Source: Clostridia bacterium
GTDB taxonomy: Bacteria; Bacillota; Clostridia; Oscillospirales; Acutalibacteraceae
Direction: 5' to 3'
Assembly (NCBI GenBank): GCA_017481575.1
Contig: JAFUPA010000011.1
Coordinates: 1-43,415, forward strand
DNA length: 43,415 nucleotides
Below the pieces are notes generated by a model. The model saw only the letters and a list, made by a program, of their open reading frames with translations, was not told where the DNA came from and ran no database searches. The translations under genes were made by a program, and so were the position numbers. Position 1 is the stretch's first letter. Each line of letters opens with the position of its first letter. Shown piece after piece: positions 24,231 to 31,775 of this stretch.

Positions 24231-24711
24231 CATTCTGTTAACCTCTTTAGTCATTTTTATCGCTGTTGTAGCGGTCGGAGTTGTGTACATTCCGTCAGTT
24301 ATGGGGCTTGACGCTTATTCAATTGAAACGGGAAGTATGGCAACAACAATCCCCGAGGGCAGTATGGTCTATGTCCGCCCTTATGTAAATTTTGAGGATT
24401 ACGAGCTTTACGATGTTGTCACCTTTACCGACCCCGTGACAGAGAAAAGCTTTACTCACAGAATTATTGAAATAAATTCGCTTGATCAAACCTTTAAAAC
24501 AAAGGGCGATGCTAACACAGAGCCCGACCTTGAACCAACACCGTTCAGTATGGCTGTCGGCAAGGTTGAGTTTTCAATCCCGCTTCTCGGTTATGCGGCA
24601 ACTTTTCTTAAAAACACCGTCGTCAAGATTGCGATAGCAGTTATCTACATCGCATGGGCGGCTATCGAGATAGAACTTTATTTAACAGAAAGGAAGAAGA
24701 GATATGACTAA
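24205..24711 (+). CDS. Signal peptidase I, SipW/S26B type (peptidase 3)
   Basis: A 168-residue Ser/His signal peptidase with Ser44 in ETGSMATTI, His85 in FTHRIIEI, GD box TKGDANTEPD, an N-terminal helix (about 8-29) and a C-terminal helix (about 140-160). I chose the ATG at 24205 because AGAGG lies nine bases upstream; an ATG at 24199 is also possible, while a TTG at 24169 is deep inside the preceding gene. The start lies inside the end of peptidase 2 in another frame, and the gene overlaps the following AWF gene by 8 bases, so the whole stretch is translationally coupled. Confidence 0.92.
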   Translation: MQTQKKKFSILLTSLVIFIAVVAVGVVYIPSVMGLDAYSIETGSMATTIPEGSMVYVRPYVNFEDYELYDVVTFTDPVTEKSFTHRIIEINSLDQTFKTKGDANTEPDLEPTPFSMAVGKVEFSIPLLGYAATFLKNTVVKIAIAVIYIAWAAIEIELYLTERKKRYD

Positions 24712-25354
24712 AAGATTGATATTGTTTGTAGCTTCCTTGGCTGTTATTCTGGGTCTTATGACCTCTGGCAGTTCCTTTGCGTGGTTTGCTTCTTCAACAC
24801 AGAAGAGCCAGAGCATCTCGGTTTCTCTTGTAAACAGCATCCACACAGCACATCTTGCAGATTTGCAGGCACCTGCAAACACCATTATCGTTCAGGGCGA
24901 CAACCTTGTTAACCTTGACGGTAAGTCTGCAAGCCTTCAGCTTGAAAATCAGTCAACAACCGAAACACAGCTTCGTATTTCCATTGAATACACAAGCTAC
25001 CGTTCGGGCAAGGCAGAGCAGGTAATCTACTCTGCAAGCGAAGAGGATGACATCATTGTCGAATTCGCTTCAAGTGCCTGGGCAAAGAATGTTAATGTTG
25101 CGGGCGTGACTTATTTCTATTATATGGGCGGCAGTTATCCTGCTGACACCATTACAAACATCGATGAAGTTCCTGCAATTTCACCCGATGTCAGCCGAAT
25201 TCCCGCAATTTCAAAAATTGCTTACAAGGACGACGTTTCCTACGCTTATTCGGGACAGAAGATAAACGTCAAGGTACGTTTCGAATCAAAGCAGGCGGAG
25301 AATGTCACTTGGTCGGCTATTGATTCTTATGAAGTTTCGGGCTTGGGTGAATAA
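24704..25354 (+). CDS. AWF-type exported protein 4
   Basis: A 216-residue exported protein with signal sequence LILFVASLAVILGLMTSGSSFAWFASS. The mature part begins QKSQSISVSLVNSI and continues as beta-rich sequence (KSASLQLENQSTTETQLRISIEYTSY; KINVKVRFESKQAENVTW) resembling a jelly-roll or TasA-like subunit. No cysteines in the mature chain, unlike the two large subunits. It overlaps peptidase 3 by eight bases and is followed after three bases by the GTG start of peptidase 4. It is therefore bracketed by two peptidases; which one cleaves it cannot be told from sequence. Confidence 0.73.
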   Translation: MTKRLILFVASLAVILGLMTSGSSFAWFASSTQKSQSISVSLVNSIHTAHLADLQAPANTIIVQGDNLVNLDGKSASLQLENQSTTETQLRISIEYTSYRSGKAEQVIYSASEEDDIIVEFASSAWAKNVNVAGVTYFYYMGGSYPADTITNIDEVPAISPDVSRIPAISKIAYKDDVSYAYSGQKINVKVRFESKQAENVTWSAIDSYEVSGLGE

Positions 25355-25357
25355 GCC

Positions 25358-25861
25358 GTGAAAATCAGAAATGTTTTGTTCAACATTCTGGCCATTGTAA
25401 CCGTGCTGGCTGTCGGCTTTGTCGGCTTCAATCTTTTGTCGGGCGCCAAGGGCTATGCTGTTACGAGTGACAGTATGAAAGACACGCTGAACACGGGCGA
25501 TGTGGTTTTTGTAAAATCAGTAACATTTGACGAGCTGCAGGTCGGTGATGTTATAACCGTAGCTTCGTCGGGAGGCGAAAGATTTTTCACACACAGAATT
25601 GTTGAAATAAATAAAACTGACAGAACAGTTACAACCCGTGGCGATGCAAATGGCGCAGACGACCCGATGCCGACCGAAGAGGAAAGAATAGTCGGCAGGA
25701 TGTGGTACAGCGTTCCGCTTCTCGGATTTATCACGATTGGTTTTTCGTACGTTTCGCAGTCCGCAGGACTTCTGATTCTTGCCGCAGTTGCGGTTGTGTT
25801 CGTTGTTCTGAATTCTATACTTACAAAATCTAAAAAAAGGAGAGGTGAAAGCGATGAGTAA
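25358..25861 (+). CDS. Signal peptidase I, SipW/S26B type (peptidase 4)
   Basis: The shortest of the four at 167 residues: N-terminal helix about 6-27, Ser39 in TSDSMKDTL, His79 in FTHRIVEI, GD box TRGDANGADDP, C-terminal helix about 135-157, and a basic tail KSKKRRGESDE. All catalytic positions are present. The start is a GTG at 25358, three bases after the preceding stop, with TGGGTGA upstream. The last eight bases overlap the start of the next AWF gene (ATGAGTAA), a tight translational coupling. Confidence 0.92.
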   Translation: MKIRNVLFNILAIVTVLAVGFVGFNLLSGAKGYAVTSDSMKDTLNTGDVVFVKSVTFDELQVGDVITVASSGGERFFTHRIVEINKTDRTVTTRGDANGADDPMPTEEERIVGRMWYSVPLLGFITIGFSYVSQSAGLLILAAVAVVFVVLNSILTKSKKRRGESDE

Positions 25862-26486
25862 ATTTAAAAGATTTTCTGCCGCAGTAATGGCACTCACTTT
25901 GGTGCTTTGTGTCGGATATTTTTCAGTTATGTCGCCCACCTCTGCCTGGTTTTATAACAGCGGTGTAATCGACAGCGGAAACAGCTTCGTTTTCGGCGAC
26001 CTGTCGGTGGACACCTCATTTACTTCAACCGAAAAGCAGGTTTTTGATGCCGCAACAAAGTTTGCAGACCCCGACGAGGTTTTGTTTGACGAAGCTATCA
26101 AGGTCAATGAAATTCTTGTTTACAACTCGGGAACAATTCCTGCAAGGGTTTATGCCGACGTTGTCAACACGGGTACAGACAAGGGTCTTCGTTGGTTTGT
26201 GTATGACGACACAATGCTCGTTGACGGCAGTGTTAAAAAGACAATTGAATCCGTTTTGCCCGAGATGACTGACGAGGCGCTTTATGCTTACGATAAAGGC
26301 GAGGACGGCAACAGCGGACACTATATTCTCCTCAACCCGGGTGAGATTACAACAGTTAAAATCGCAACGTGGATTGAGTACGATTATGTTGAAAATGAGC
26401 TTAAAAACGGCGAAGCTCTCGACGGATACGAGGTCGAAATGTCATTGATTGCCACACAGGACGTTGACGGCGCACTTGAAAGATAA
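25854..26486 (+). CDS. AWF-type exported protein 5
   Basis: A 210-residue exported protein with a signal sequence ending SVMSPTSAWFYNSG; the phenylalanine before AWF is replaced by serine. The mature part has FGDLSVDTSF, VNEILVYNSGTIPARVYADVV (a TasA/camelysin-like strand in which a neutral N-x-G-T segment is followed by a V-rich strand) and GEITTVKIATWIEYDY. The NSGxIPA[RY]V pattern is close to that of known SipW substrates. Start is the ATG at 25854 with AAGGAGAGG upstream; a GTG at 25845 overlaps that site. It lies directly behind peptidase 4, overlapping it by eight bases. Confidence 0.78.
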   Translation: MSKFKRFSAAVMALTLVLCVGYFSVMSPTSAWFYNSGVIDSGNSFVFGDLSVDTSFTSTEKQVFDAATKFADPDEVLFDEAIKVNEILVYNSGTIPARVYADVVNTGTDKGLRWFVYDDTMLVDGSVKKTIESVLPEMTDEALYAYDKGEDGNSGHYILLNPGEITTVKIATWIEYDYVENELKNGEALDGYEVEMSLIATQDVDGALER

Positions 26487-26504
26487 AAAAGCGAGGTGAC
26501 AAGG

Positions 26505-27119
26505 ATGTTGCATAAACTTAACAAAAGAGCAGTTGTTATAATCGTTGCAGTTGTTGCGATTGTGGCAGTTGTCGGCAGTTCGTTGGCATGGTTTGCAACA
26601 CGCAGCTCCTTGTTCCAGCAGTTAACTCTCAACTCCTTTGATGTCGGTGCAGAGGTTTATTTTGTTGACGGCAACTCAAAGGTGAGTGCAGAGGATTACA
26701 CAGACGAAAACGGACTTTATGTTCTGAGTCTTAACGAGGCAGATGTTAACTACATAGGCAACCTGCGTGCAGGTGTAACGCTTGACGGCGGCTCGGCTTG
26801 TGTGCGTGTAACAATGAACCACCAGTGGACTTCCGCAGACGGCGAAGTTCTCCAGCGCAGTGTGGCTGTTCCGTACGAGTTTGGCGAGCTCTGGTTTGAT
26901 AACCGCAACACGGACTACAGCGTTTACTATGCCGGCGAGGATATGTCGGGTAAGGCTACATTTGAAGCTGCCGATTTTATAACAGGCTTCTCGGAGGCTG
27001 ATTTTGACACGGCAGACCTTGCGGACGGCACACAGGTAAAGGTGCTCATTCAGGCAGATGCGGTTCAGGTTAACCGTTATCCGCAGTTGTGGAACATTGA
27101 AAAACTCCCGTGGAAATAA
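26505..27119 (+). CDS. AWF-type exported protein 6
   Basis: A 204-residue exported protein: signal sequence AVVIIVAVVAIVAVVGSSLAWFATRSS, then a mature beta-rich part (FDVGAEVYFVDGNSKVSAEDY; GGSACVRVTMNHQWTSADG; GTQVKVLIQADAVQ). It has a single cysteine and a Trp-rich end (PQLWNIEKLPWK). No WMEGxDxxC motif. The ATG at 26505 is preceded by GAGGTGACAAGG; a GTG at 26496 falls inside that site. It starts 18 bases after AWF protein 5, so the two are probably made together and processed by peptidase 4. Confidence 0.73.
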   Translation: MLHKLNKRAVVIIVAVVAIVAVVGSSLAWFATRSSLFQQLTLNSFDVGAEVYFVDGNSKVSAEDYTDENGLYVLSLNEADVNYIGNLRAGVTLDGGSACVRVTMNHQWTSADGEVLQRSVAVPYEFGELWFDNRNTDYSVYYAGEDMSGKATFEAADFITGFSEADFDTADLADGTQVKVLIQADAVQVNRYPQLWNIEKLPWK

Positions 27120-27134
27120 TGGAAGTTGATTTTT

Positions 27135-28025
27135 ATGTCGAATAAGAAAAAGAAGCCTGCGGCAGGAAAATCTGTCGCAGGCAAAACTAATTCGGGGCAA
27201 AAAAATCCCGAAAAAGCAAAAAAGCAGATAGAAAAACAAAAAGCCGAAGCCAAAAAACAGGCACAGCGTGTCCGTGAAGAAAGGCAGAAGGCTGAGCGTG
27301 AGCGTGCCCGAAAGAGCGAAGAGATACAAAAACGCCGTGAAAAGCAAAAGGCGAAGGAAGAGAAAACCGAGAAGAAAAATGAAGCAAAAGAAAAGGTTGC
27401 TTCGGGCTTTAAAAATGTTGCAGGCTCTTTTAAAGGTACGGCATCTGCATTCGGGCAGAAGATAAAGTATTACACAAGCAAGGAATTTCTCGGTTCGTTT
27501 CACTACACACGAATTTTAGTTTTTATCGTTTTGCCGCTTGTGCTCATCGGTGTCGGCATTTATATGTTTTTGCAAACACCGCTTGTCAATGTCCCGCCCG
27601 AAATCCGCAATCTTGAATTTAATGGCAGACTTGAAAGCTCACTCACGGCAAAAAGCTCCGCTTTCAGCACACAACAGCAGATGATGTTTATTGACTCTGT
27701 CGGTGCGCACGGCGGCGATGACTTTGAGTTTTATATCAATACCGAAATCACTCTTGACGACAACGGCGAAACCGATTCTCTGCGCTTCGGCAATCCGCAG
27801 TCGAACGACTGTGTTCTGGTCGCAACTGTTTATGACGGAGACGGCAGAGTGCTTTACCGCTCGCTCGGACTTGAAAGCGGCAGGGAAATAAACGAGGCAA
27901 AGTTTTTTGAAGAGGTTGAATACGGCACACACGAGGTCAAGGTTGCCGTGAACGCTTATGACAGCCGCACAAACGAAAAAATTGCTACAAAATATGCAGA
28001 GATAATACTCTCGGTTGGTGTATAA
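27135..28025 (+). CDS. Bitopic membrane protein with long basic/charged cytoplasmic coil
   Basis: A 296-residue protein. Residues 1-90 are lysine/glutamate/arginine-rich and helical (EKAKKQIEKQKAEAKKQAQRVREERQ in outline), about 122-147 form a membrane helix (ILVFIVLPLVLIGVGIYMF), and the rest is an external beta domain. The end (NPQSNDCVLVATVYDGDGRVLYRS through VNAYDSRTNE) matches the external domain of the next gene, so the two are a paralogous pair. Its charged cytoplasmic helix resembles in composition the long helix of the AAA+ partner, and a contact between them is a testable idea. ATG 27135 is preceded by GGAAG nine bases upstream. Confidence 0.7.
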   Translation: MSNKKKKPAAGKSVAGKTNSGQKNPEKAKKQIEKQKAEAKKQAQRVREERQKAERERARKSEEIQKRREKQKAKEEKTEKKNEAKEKVASGFKNVAGSFKGTASAFGQKIKYYTSKEFLGSFHYTRILVFIVLPLVLIGVGIYMFLQTPLVNVPPEIRNLEFNGRLESSLTAKSSAFSTQQQMMFIDSVGAHGGDDFEFYINTEITLDDNGETDSLRFGNPQSNDCVLVATVYDGDGRVLYRSLGLESGREINEAKFFEEVEYGTHEVKVAVNAYDSRTNEKIATKYAEIILSVGV

Positions 28026-28517
28026 ATGAAAGAGAAGAAAACGAAAATTAAAACGGCAATTATAATCGCAGTTTCGCTTGTTGCGATTGTCCTTTCCGTG
28101 CTTGTGCTGGTGCAGGTTGTGCCGAAGGTGCGGTTGAACCTTGCGGACGGCGGAACGGTTTGCGACGGAGTTTTGCCGAGTGTTGATGAAGCCTTGCACA
28201 TTACGGATGTGCCCGAGGGCGAAATCCGTTACCTTATAAATAAGCGTATGCACTTTGACAGCCCGTATTCCCTCGGTGATGTGATGCTCGAAAACCCCGA
28301 AAGCTGTGGCTACGACCTGCAGTTTGTGATTTACAACACACAGGGAGAGATGATTTACACCTCTCCGATGATTGCCCCGGGACAGTATCTCGAAAAAGAC
28401 AAGCTGACGGCTGTTCTGAAGCCGGGAGAATACAACTGCTCGTACTCCGCTCTTGCATACCGGAACGGCGAGCTTATGGGCGAGGTCAACGGCGTTGTGA
28501 ATGTTACGGTGAAATAG
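28026..28517 (+). CDS. Bitopic membrane protein, paralogue of the preceding gene
   Basis: A 163-residue protein: a short basic tail, a membrane helix (about 9-30) and an external domain with ENPESCGYDLQFVIYNTQGEMIYTSPMI, APGQYLEKDKLTAVLKPGEYNCSYSALAY. The pattern NPxS...IYxxxG...YxS...GxY...AY is shared with the preceding gene; similar domains accompany SipW/TasA-like loci in other gut Clostridia from memory. Two cysteines could pair. The ATG follows directly on the stop of the preceding gene. It is the last gene of the continuous surface locus. A role as anchor or terminal subunit is inference. Confidence 0.7.
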   Translation: MKEKKTKIKTAIIIAVSLVAIVLSVLVLVQVVPKVRLNLADGGTVCDGVLPSVDEALHITDVPEGEIRYLINKRMHFDSPYSLGDVMLENPESCGYDLQFVIYNTQGEMIYTSPMIAPGQYLEKDKLTAVLKPGEYNCSYSALAYRNGELMGEVNGVVNVTVK

Positions 28518-28556
28518 TTTATTTGGTTTTACAAAATTTCAAAAGGAGAGATATAT

Positions 28557-29177
28557 ATGGGAAACACTTTTGCATCAATTCACGTTTTAGGTGCAGATAT
28601 GGAAATGGTTGATTGTGCATTGGCAAATTACCAGCTTGAAAGCTCAAGACGTTTCAGTGCGGATTTTGATAATAATAGAATAAACACCGATTTCTTAAAT
28701 GAAAATGATTCTAAACAGATTTTAGCAGTTTTAGATTTGTTAAAAAAATATGAAATGAACGAAGAAGAGTTCTTTTGCTTAAACCAAGAGAATTTTATAA
28801 GCATATTTTCAGATTTTATCGTGTTTGAAAACGTAGATGATGTTGCTAAAAATTATTTTGAAAATTTCAATTGCATAGCCATTGCAGTTGGTCTTCTGGA
28901 TGGTGATATATTCTCTGTGAATATTTACAAAGAAGGCGAACTGATTGACGGAATGGTTATCGGTGAAAATTTGCAGGAATTCGGGTTGACGGCAAGAGAG
29001 ATTAAACCTGACAAGGTGGAAAAATATTTTTCATTAAATCCTGATGAATTTAATGAGATTTTAAAGCTCGGTGATTGTGAATTGATTTGTGAAAAATTTT
29101 CATCGGCACTTAATATAAAACTTGACCCGAAAGAAGTTAATTTCAAGAATAAAAGTGTAGAGAAATTTGTTTATTAA
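28557..29177 (+). CDS. Hypothetical cytoplasmic protein
   Basis: A 206-residue acidic protein with no signal peptide or membrane helix. I do not recognise its family. The start MGNTFASIHVLGADMEMVDCALANYQ looks like a globular alpha/beta protein. The sequence is much more AT-rich than the preceding locus, so it may be a later arrival. A good AAAAGGAGAG site precedes the ATG. It begins 39 bases after the surface locus and could be read by read-through from it. A bidirectional terminator follows the stop. A role as a small immunity or regulatory protein is possible but nothing supports it directly. Confidence 0.6.
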   Translation: MGNTFASIHVLGADMEMVDCALANYQLESSRRFSADFDNNRINTDFLNENDSKQILAVLDLLKKYEMNEEEFFCLNQENFISIFSDFIVFENVDDVAKNYFENFNCIAIAVGLLDGDIFSVNIYKEGELIDGMVIGENLQEFGLTAREIKPDKVEKYFSLNPDEFNEILKLGDCELICEKFSSALNIKLDPKEVNFKNKSVEKFVY

Positions 29178-29183
29178 AACAAA

Positions 29184-29217
29184 AAGGAACTCGAAATAAA
29201 TCGAGTTCCTTAATTTT
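29184..29217. terminator. Bidirectional rho-independent terminator
   Basis: AAGGAACTCGA and TCGAGTTCCTT form a perfect 11-bp stem with loop AATAAA (29184-29211). It is followed by a T-run on the plus strand and by TTTTTG on the minus strand, so it can end both the hypothetical gene and the convergent phosphotransacylase gene. Confidence 0.9.
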
Positions 29218-29229
29218 TTATGTAAGCAA

Positions 29230-29808
29230 TCAGTCAGCGATGATTTCTCCCATCATACCCGGCTTTGCGAATGCTGCGTTTGACTCGTCTGTGTCAATGT
29301 GCATTGCGAGAGCGTAGCTCGGGCTTACACGAACAACAACGTCACCGAAAACGAGTGAACGTCCGTCAGACTCAACCTTAACGCTTACGATCTGCTTGTC
29401 GCTAACACCGTACTTCTCTGCATCTTCGGGAGTAGCGTGGATGTGACGCTTTGCAACGATAACACCCTCGTTGAGCTCAACCTCACCCTTGGGGCCAACA
29501 AGCTTACAAGCACCGCTGTCTGCAATGTCGCCTGACTCACGGCAGGGAGCAACTGCACCGATTGAACGAGCGTCAGAAGCTGAAAGCTCAACCTGTGTGT
29601 CGGGACGTGTAGGACCGAGGATAGAAACAGCGGGGAAGCTGCCCTTTGCACCGATAACCTGAACACGCTCTTCACAAGCGTACTGACCCGGCTGTGAAAG
29701 GTCCTTTTTCTTTGTCAATTCGTAACCTGCACCGAAAAGTGTTTCAAGGTCTGCCTTTGAAACGTGAACGTGACGTGCAGATGTTTCAACCAAAACTTCC
29801 TTTTTCAT
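29230..29808 (-). CDS. pduL: PduL-type phosphate acyltransferase
   Basis: A 192-residue protein of the PduL phosphotransacylase family, which interconverts acyl-CoA (acetyl- or propanoyl-) and acyl phosphate. Zinc-binding histidines are visible in SARHVHVS (about residues 10-17) and AKRHIHATPEDA (near 120), and the two-barrel architecture fits. The usual encapsulation peptide is absent, and no other microcompartment gene is nearby, so this is probably a free housekeeping Pta substitute. Start: ATG 29808, with GGAGG nine bases upstream. It has its own promoter (29843-29871) and shares a terminator with the convergent gene. Confidence 0.9.
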   Translation of the reverse strand: MKKEVLVETSARHVHVSKADLETLFGAGYELTKKKDLSQPGQYACEERVQVIGAKGSFPAVSILGPTRPDTQVELSASDARSIGAVAPCRESGDIADSGACKLVGPKGEVELNEGVIVAKRHIHATPEDAEKYGVSDKQIVSVKVESDGRSLVFGDVVVRVSPSYALAMHIDTDESNAAFAKPGMMGEIIAD

Positions 29809-29842
29809 TGGAAAAACCTCCGTTAATATTTTTATCCATAAA

Positions 29843-29871
29843 ATTATATGACAATCTGCGACAAAATGCAA
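29843..29871 (-). promoter_or_regulatory. Promoter of the phosphate acyltransferase gene
   Basis: Minus-strand -35 TTGCAT (29871-29866), 17-bp spacer, -10 TATAAT (29848-29843), 35 bases before the start codon. Confidence 0.75.
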
Positions 29872-30025
29872 GAGGTTACAATAAAGAAAGCGAATTTGTT
29901 TCAACAAAGAAAACGGGTTTGGTTCCCTACGGAGCGGCTTGATAATAACATTTTCTTAACAAAAATAAAATATTATGAAAGCATCCGATTATTGAATATG
30001 GGTTGATTTTTAAGGAGGAATTAAA

Positions 30026-31099
30026 ATGTTCCGAAAATCCGCAAATTTTCACAAAATCCTTGCCTTTGTTGTTTCAGTTATACTGTTAATGACATCGTTT
30101 ACTTTTTCGGTAAATGCCGAGGACAAAACAAAAAAAGCATTGCCTCTTTCTGCAGGAATTGAAGCACTCCGAGACCAGTTTGAAAGCGGAGTTGCCGACG
30201 AATGCGACGGCTATGCACTCGACTACTGCTACTATTCGCCCGCAGGTGAGGGTGACAGCGAGAAATACCCCGTTGTTATTTACCTTCACGGCATAGGTCA
30301 CGGCTCATATGTCGGCTCACAGCTTGACGACAGCACAATGGCAACGTGGGCGGCTGCGGAGCTTCAGTCAAGGTGGAGCGACACGGGCGGAGCTTACATT
30401 CTTTTACCACGATGCCCCGAGGATGAGCTTGAATATTGGAACGAATCTCTCGTTGACCCTCTTCGCACTCTTATCGATTGCTTTATCAGCGAGCATTCGG
30501 AGAATGTTGACACAACAAGAATTTTTGTCGGCGGCTCATCGGCAGGCGGCGAAATGACATGGGATATTGCGATTGAATATCCCGAATATTTTGCAGGCAT
30601 TTATCCGCTTGCGGCAACAGGAACAAGAAGTGTTGACGACATAAAAAAGACCAAGGATGTTTCAATCTGGGTTTTTGCAAGCAAGCTTGACCCGATTATA
30701 AGCTACGTTACAAACACCTTGCCGCAATGGAATAAAATTTGCAAATACAATTCTAATCCCGAAAATTGCCGTCTTTCAAGTTTTGATACGGTTACAAATC
30801 CTGACGGAAGCAAGGGTGATTCCAACCACCGACTTTATACCACAATAATGTACGACTTTTTTACGGTTGACGGCGGTGTTTACCCCGAAGTAACAACTGT
30901 CAACGGCAACGACGAAACTGTAAAAATCGAAAACCCGAACGGTATGATTTCGTGGATGTGCAACACTCATTCGTCGTTTGACGGAACAGCCTCGGACGAT
31001 GACGCATCAGTTAATATTATCGAGTATATGTTCATTCCTTTAAGAAACCTGATGTTGAAAATAGCTAATTTGTTCCAGAAGCTTCTCGGGTTTGTGTAA
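30026..31099 (+). CDS. Secreted alpha/beta-hydrolase esterase
   Basis: A 357-residue secreted protein. The signal peptide (ILAFVVSVILLMTSFTFSVNA) is cleaved near residue 31. The domain is an alpha/beta hydrolase of the esterase/phospholipase or PHB-depolymerase-like group: YLHGIGHGSY is the oxyanion-hole strand and GGSSAGG (169-175) holds the nucleophile Ser172. SKLDPIISY may supply the acidic residue, and a late NTHSSF histidine is a plausible third triad member. Likely substrates are ester-linked groups on plant cell walls or host glycans; not determined. The C-terminus ends in a hydrophobic stretch (YMFIPLRNLMLKIANLFQKLLGFV) that may be membrane-associated. RBS AAGGAGG. Stands alone. Confidence 0.85.
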   Translation: MFRKSANFHKILAFVVSVILLMTSFTFSVNAEDKTKKALPLSAGIEALRDQFESGVADECDGYALDYCYYSPAGEGDSEKYPVVIYLHGIGHGSYVGSQLDDSTMATWAAAELQSRWSDTGGAYILLPRCPEDELEYWNESLVDPLRTLIDCFISEHSENVDTTRIFVGGSSAGGEMTWDIAIEYPEYFAGIYPLAATGTRSVDDIKKTKDVSIWVFASKLDPIISYVTNTLPQWNKICKYNSNPENCRLSSFDTVTNPDGSKGDSNHRLYTTIMYDFFTVDGGVYPEVTTVNGNDETVKIENPNGMISWMCNTHSSFDGTASDDDASVNIIEYMFIPLRNLMLKIANLFQKLLGFV

Positions 31100-31153
31100 G
31101 TTTTTTCAACCGTTAGGGCAGGTGGCTTACACCCGGCAATCACCATAAAAGCA

Positions 31154-31183
31154 TTGACGAGATAAAATATAATAATGTATAAT
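31154..31183 (+). promoter_or_regulatory. Promoter of the hypothetical gene at 31200
   Basis: -35 TTGACG (31154-31159), 18-bp spacer, -10 TATAAT (31178-31183). Transcription would begin only about ten bases before the start codon, giving a very short leader. Confidence 0.6.
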
Positions 31184-31199
31184 TGTTTTGGTGATTGAA

Positions 31200-31715
31200 A
31201 TGGATAAAAAATATTTGATATACATTAACGGCGATTCATTGGTTGGTGAAACATACAAAAAAATTGTGGAATATTTATTCACCGGAAGCGATGTTTTTAC
31301 TTACACAAAAATGGATACGGAAAAATGTATTGATGAAGATGATATAAAATATGCAGAAAACGTAAGAAAGTTTGAAAACATAATCAAAGGCTTGTCTGTC
31401 AAAAAAATCAGAACCTGTAATTATGGCTTTACTTGTGGCGGTGAAAACGAGATTTATGCAGTTTCGCTGAAAAACGAAGCTTTAAAATCTTTTATTAAAA
31501 ACAAAAAAGACATCAGCAAGTGGAGTTATCCGAACTGTGTTGAAAACATCGGTTTTTATAAAAATAATAAATGCGTTTTTGCAAGCGTATCACACGAGGA
31601 CATGTACCATTTGTATGTTGACTCTGCAGAAGATGTTGCTTATCTTGAAAAGATTGGCGTAGATTTTTTCGACAAGGCAGAAGTGAACGAAAACAGCTTA
31701 TTTAATCTTGAATGA
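31200..31715 (+). CDS. Hypothetical protein
   Basis: A 171-residue cytoplasmic protein, acidic and lysine-rich, with no family I recognise. It has four cysteines (two in CNYGFTCGG, near the middle) and several short hydrophobic strands (KYLIYINGDSLV; NEIYAVSLKN; CVFASVSHEDMYHLYV), suggesting a globular alpha/beta fold. The ATG at 31200 has GGTGA six bases upstream. It lies between its own promoter and a bidirectional terminator, so it is a single-gene unit. High AT content compared with neighbours. Confidence 0.6.
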   Translation: MDKKYLIYINGDSLVGETYKKIVEYLFTGSDVFTYTKMDTEKCIDEDDIKYAENVRKFENIIKGLSVKKIRTCNYGFTCGGENEIYAVSLKNEALKSFIKNKKDISKWSYPNCVENIGFYKNNKCVFASVSHEDMYHLYVDSAEDVAYLEKIGVDFFDKAEVNENSLFNLE

Positions 31716-31720
31716 TATAA

Positions 31721-31756
31721 AAAAGACACTATCACTCGAAAGTGAAAGTGTCTTTT
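31721..31756. terminator. Bidirectional terminator
   Basis: AAAAGACACT (31721-31730) pairs with AGTGTCTTTT (31747-31756) and TCACT/AGTGA extend the stem inside, around CGAA. T-runs occur on both strands (TTTT on plus, TTTTTT on minus), ending the hypothetical gene and the convergent oxidoreductase gene. Confidence 0.88.
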
Positions 31757-31775
31757 GTTATTATGTGTCTTTAAC

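Noticed and set aside
16916-28517. Sortase-assembled pili
   Set aside because: No LPXTG signals and no sortase gene were seen in the locus.
29230-29808. Bacterial microcompartment locus around PduL
   Set aside because: No shell protein, aldehyde dehydrogenase or diol dehydratase gene is near and the protein has no encapsulation peptide.
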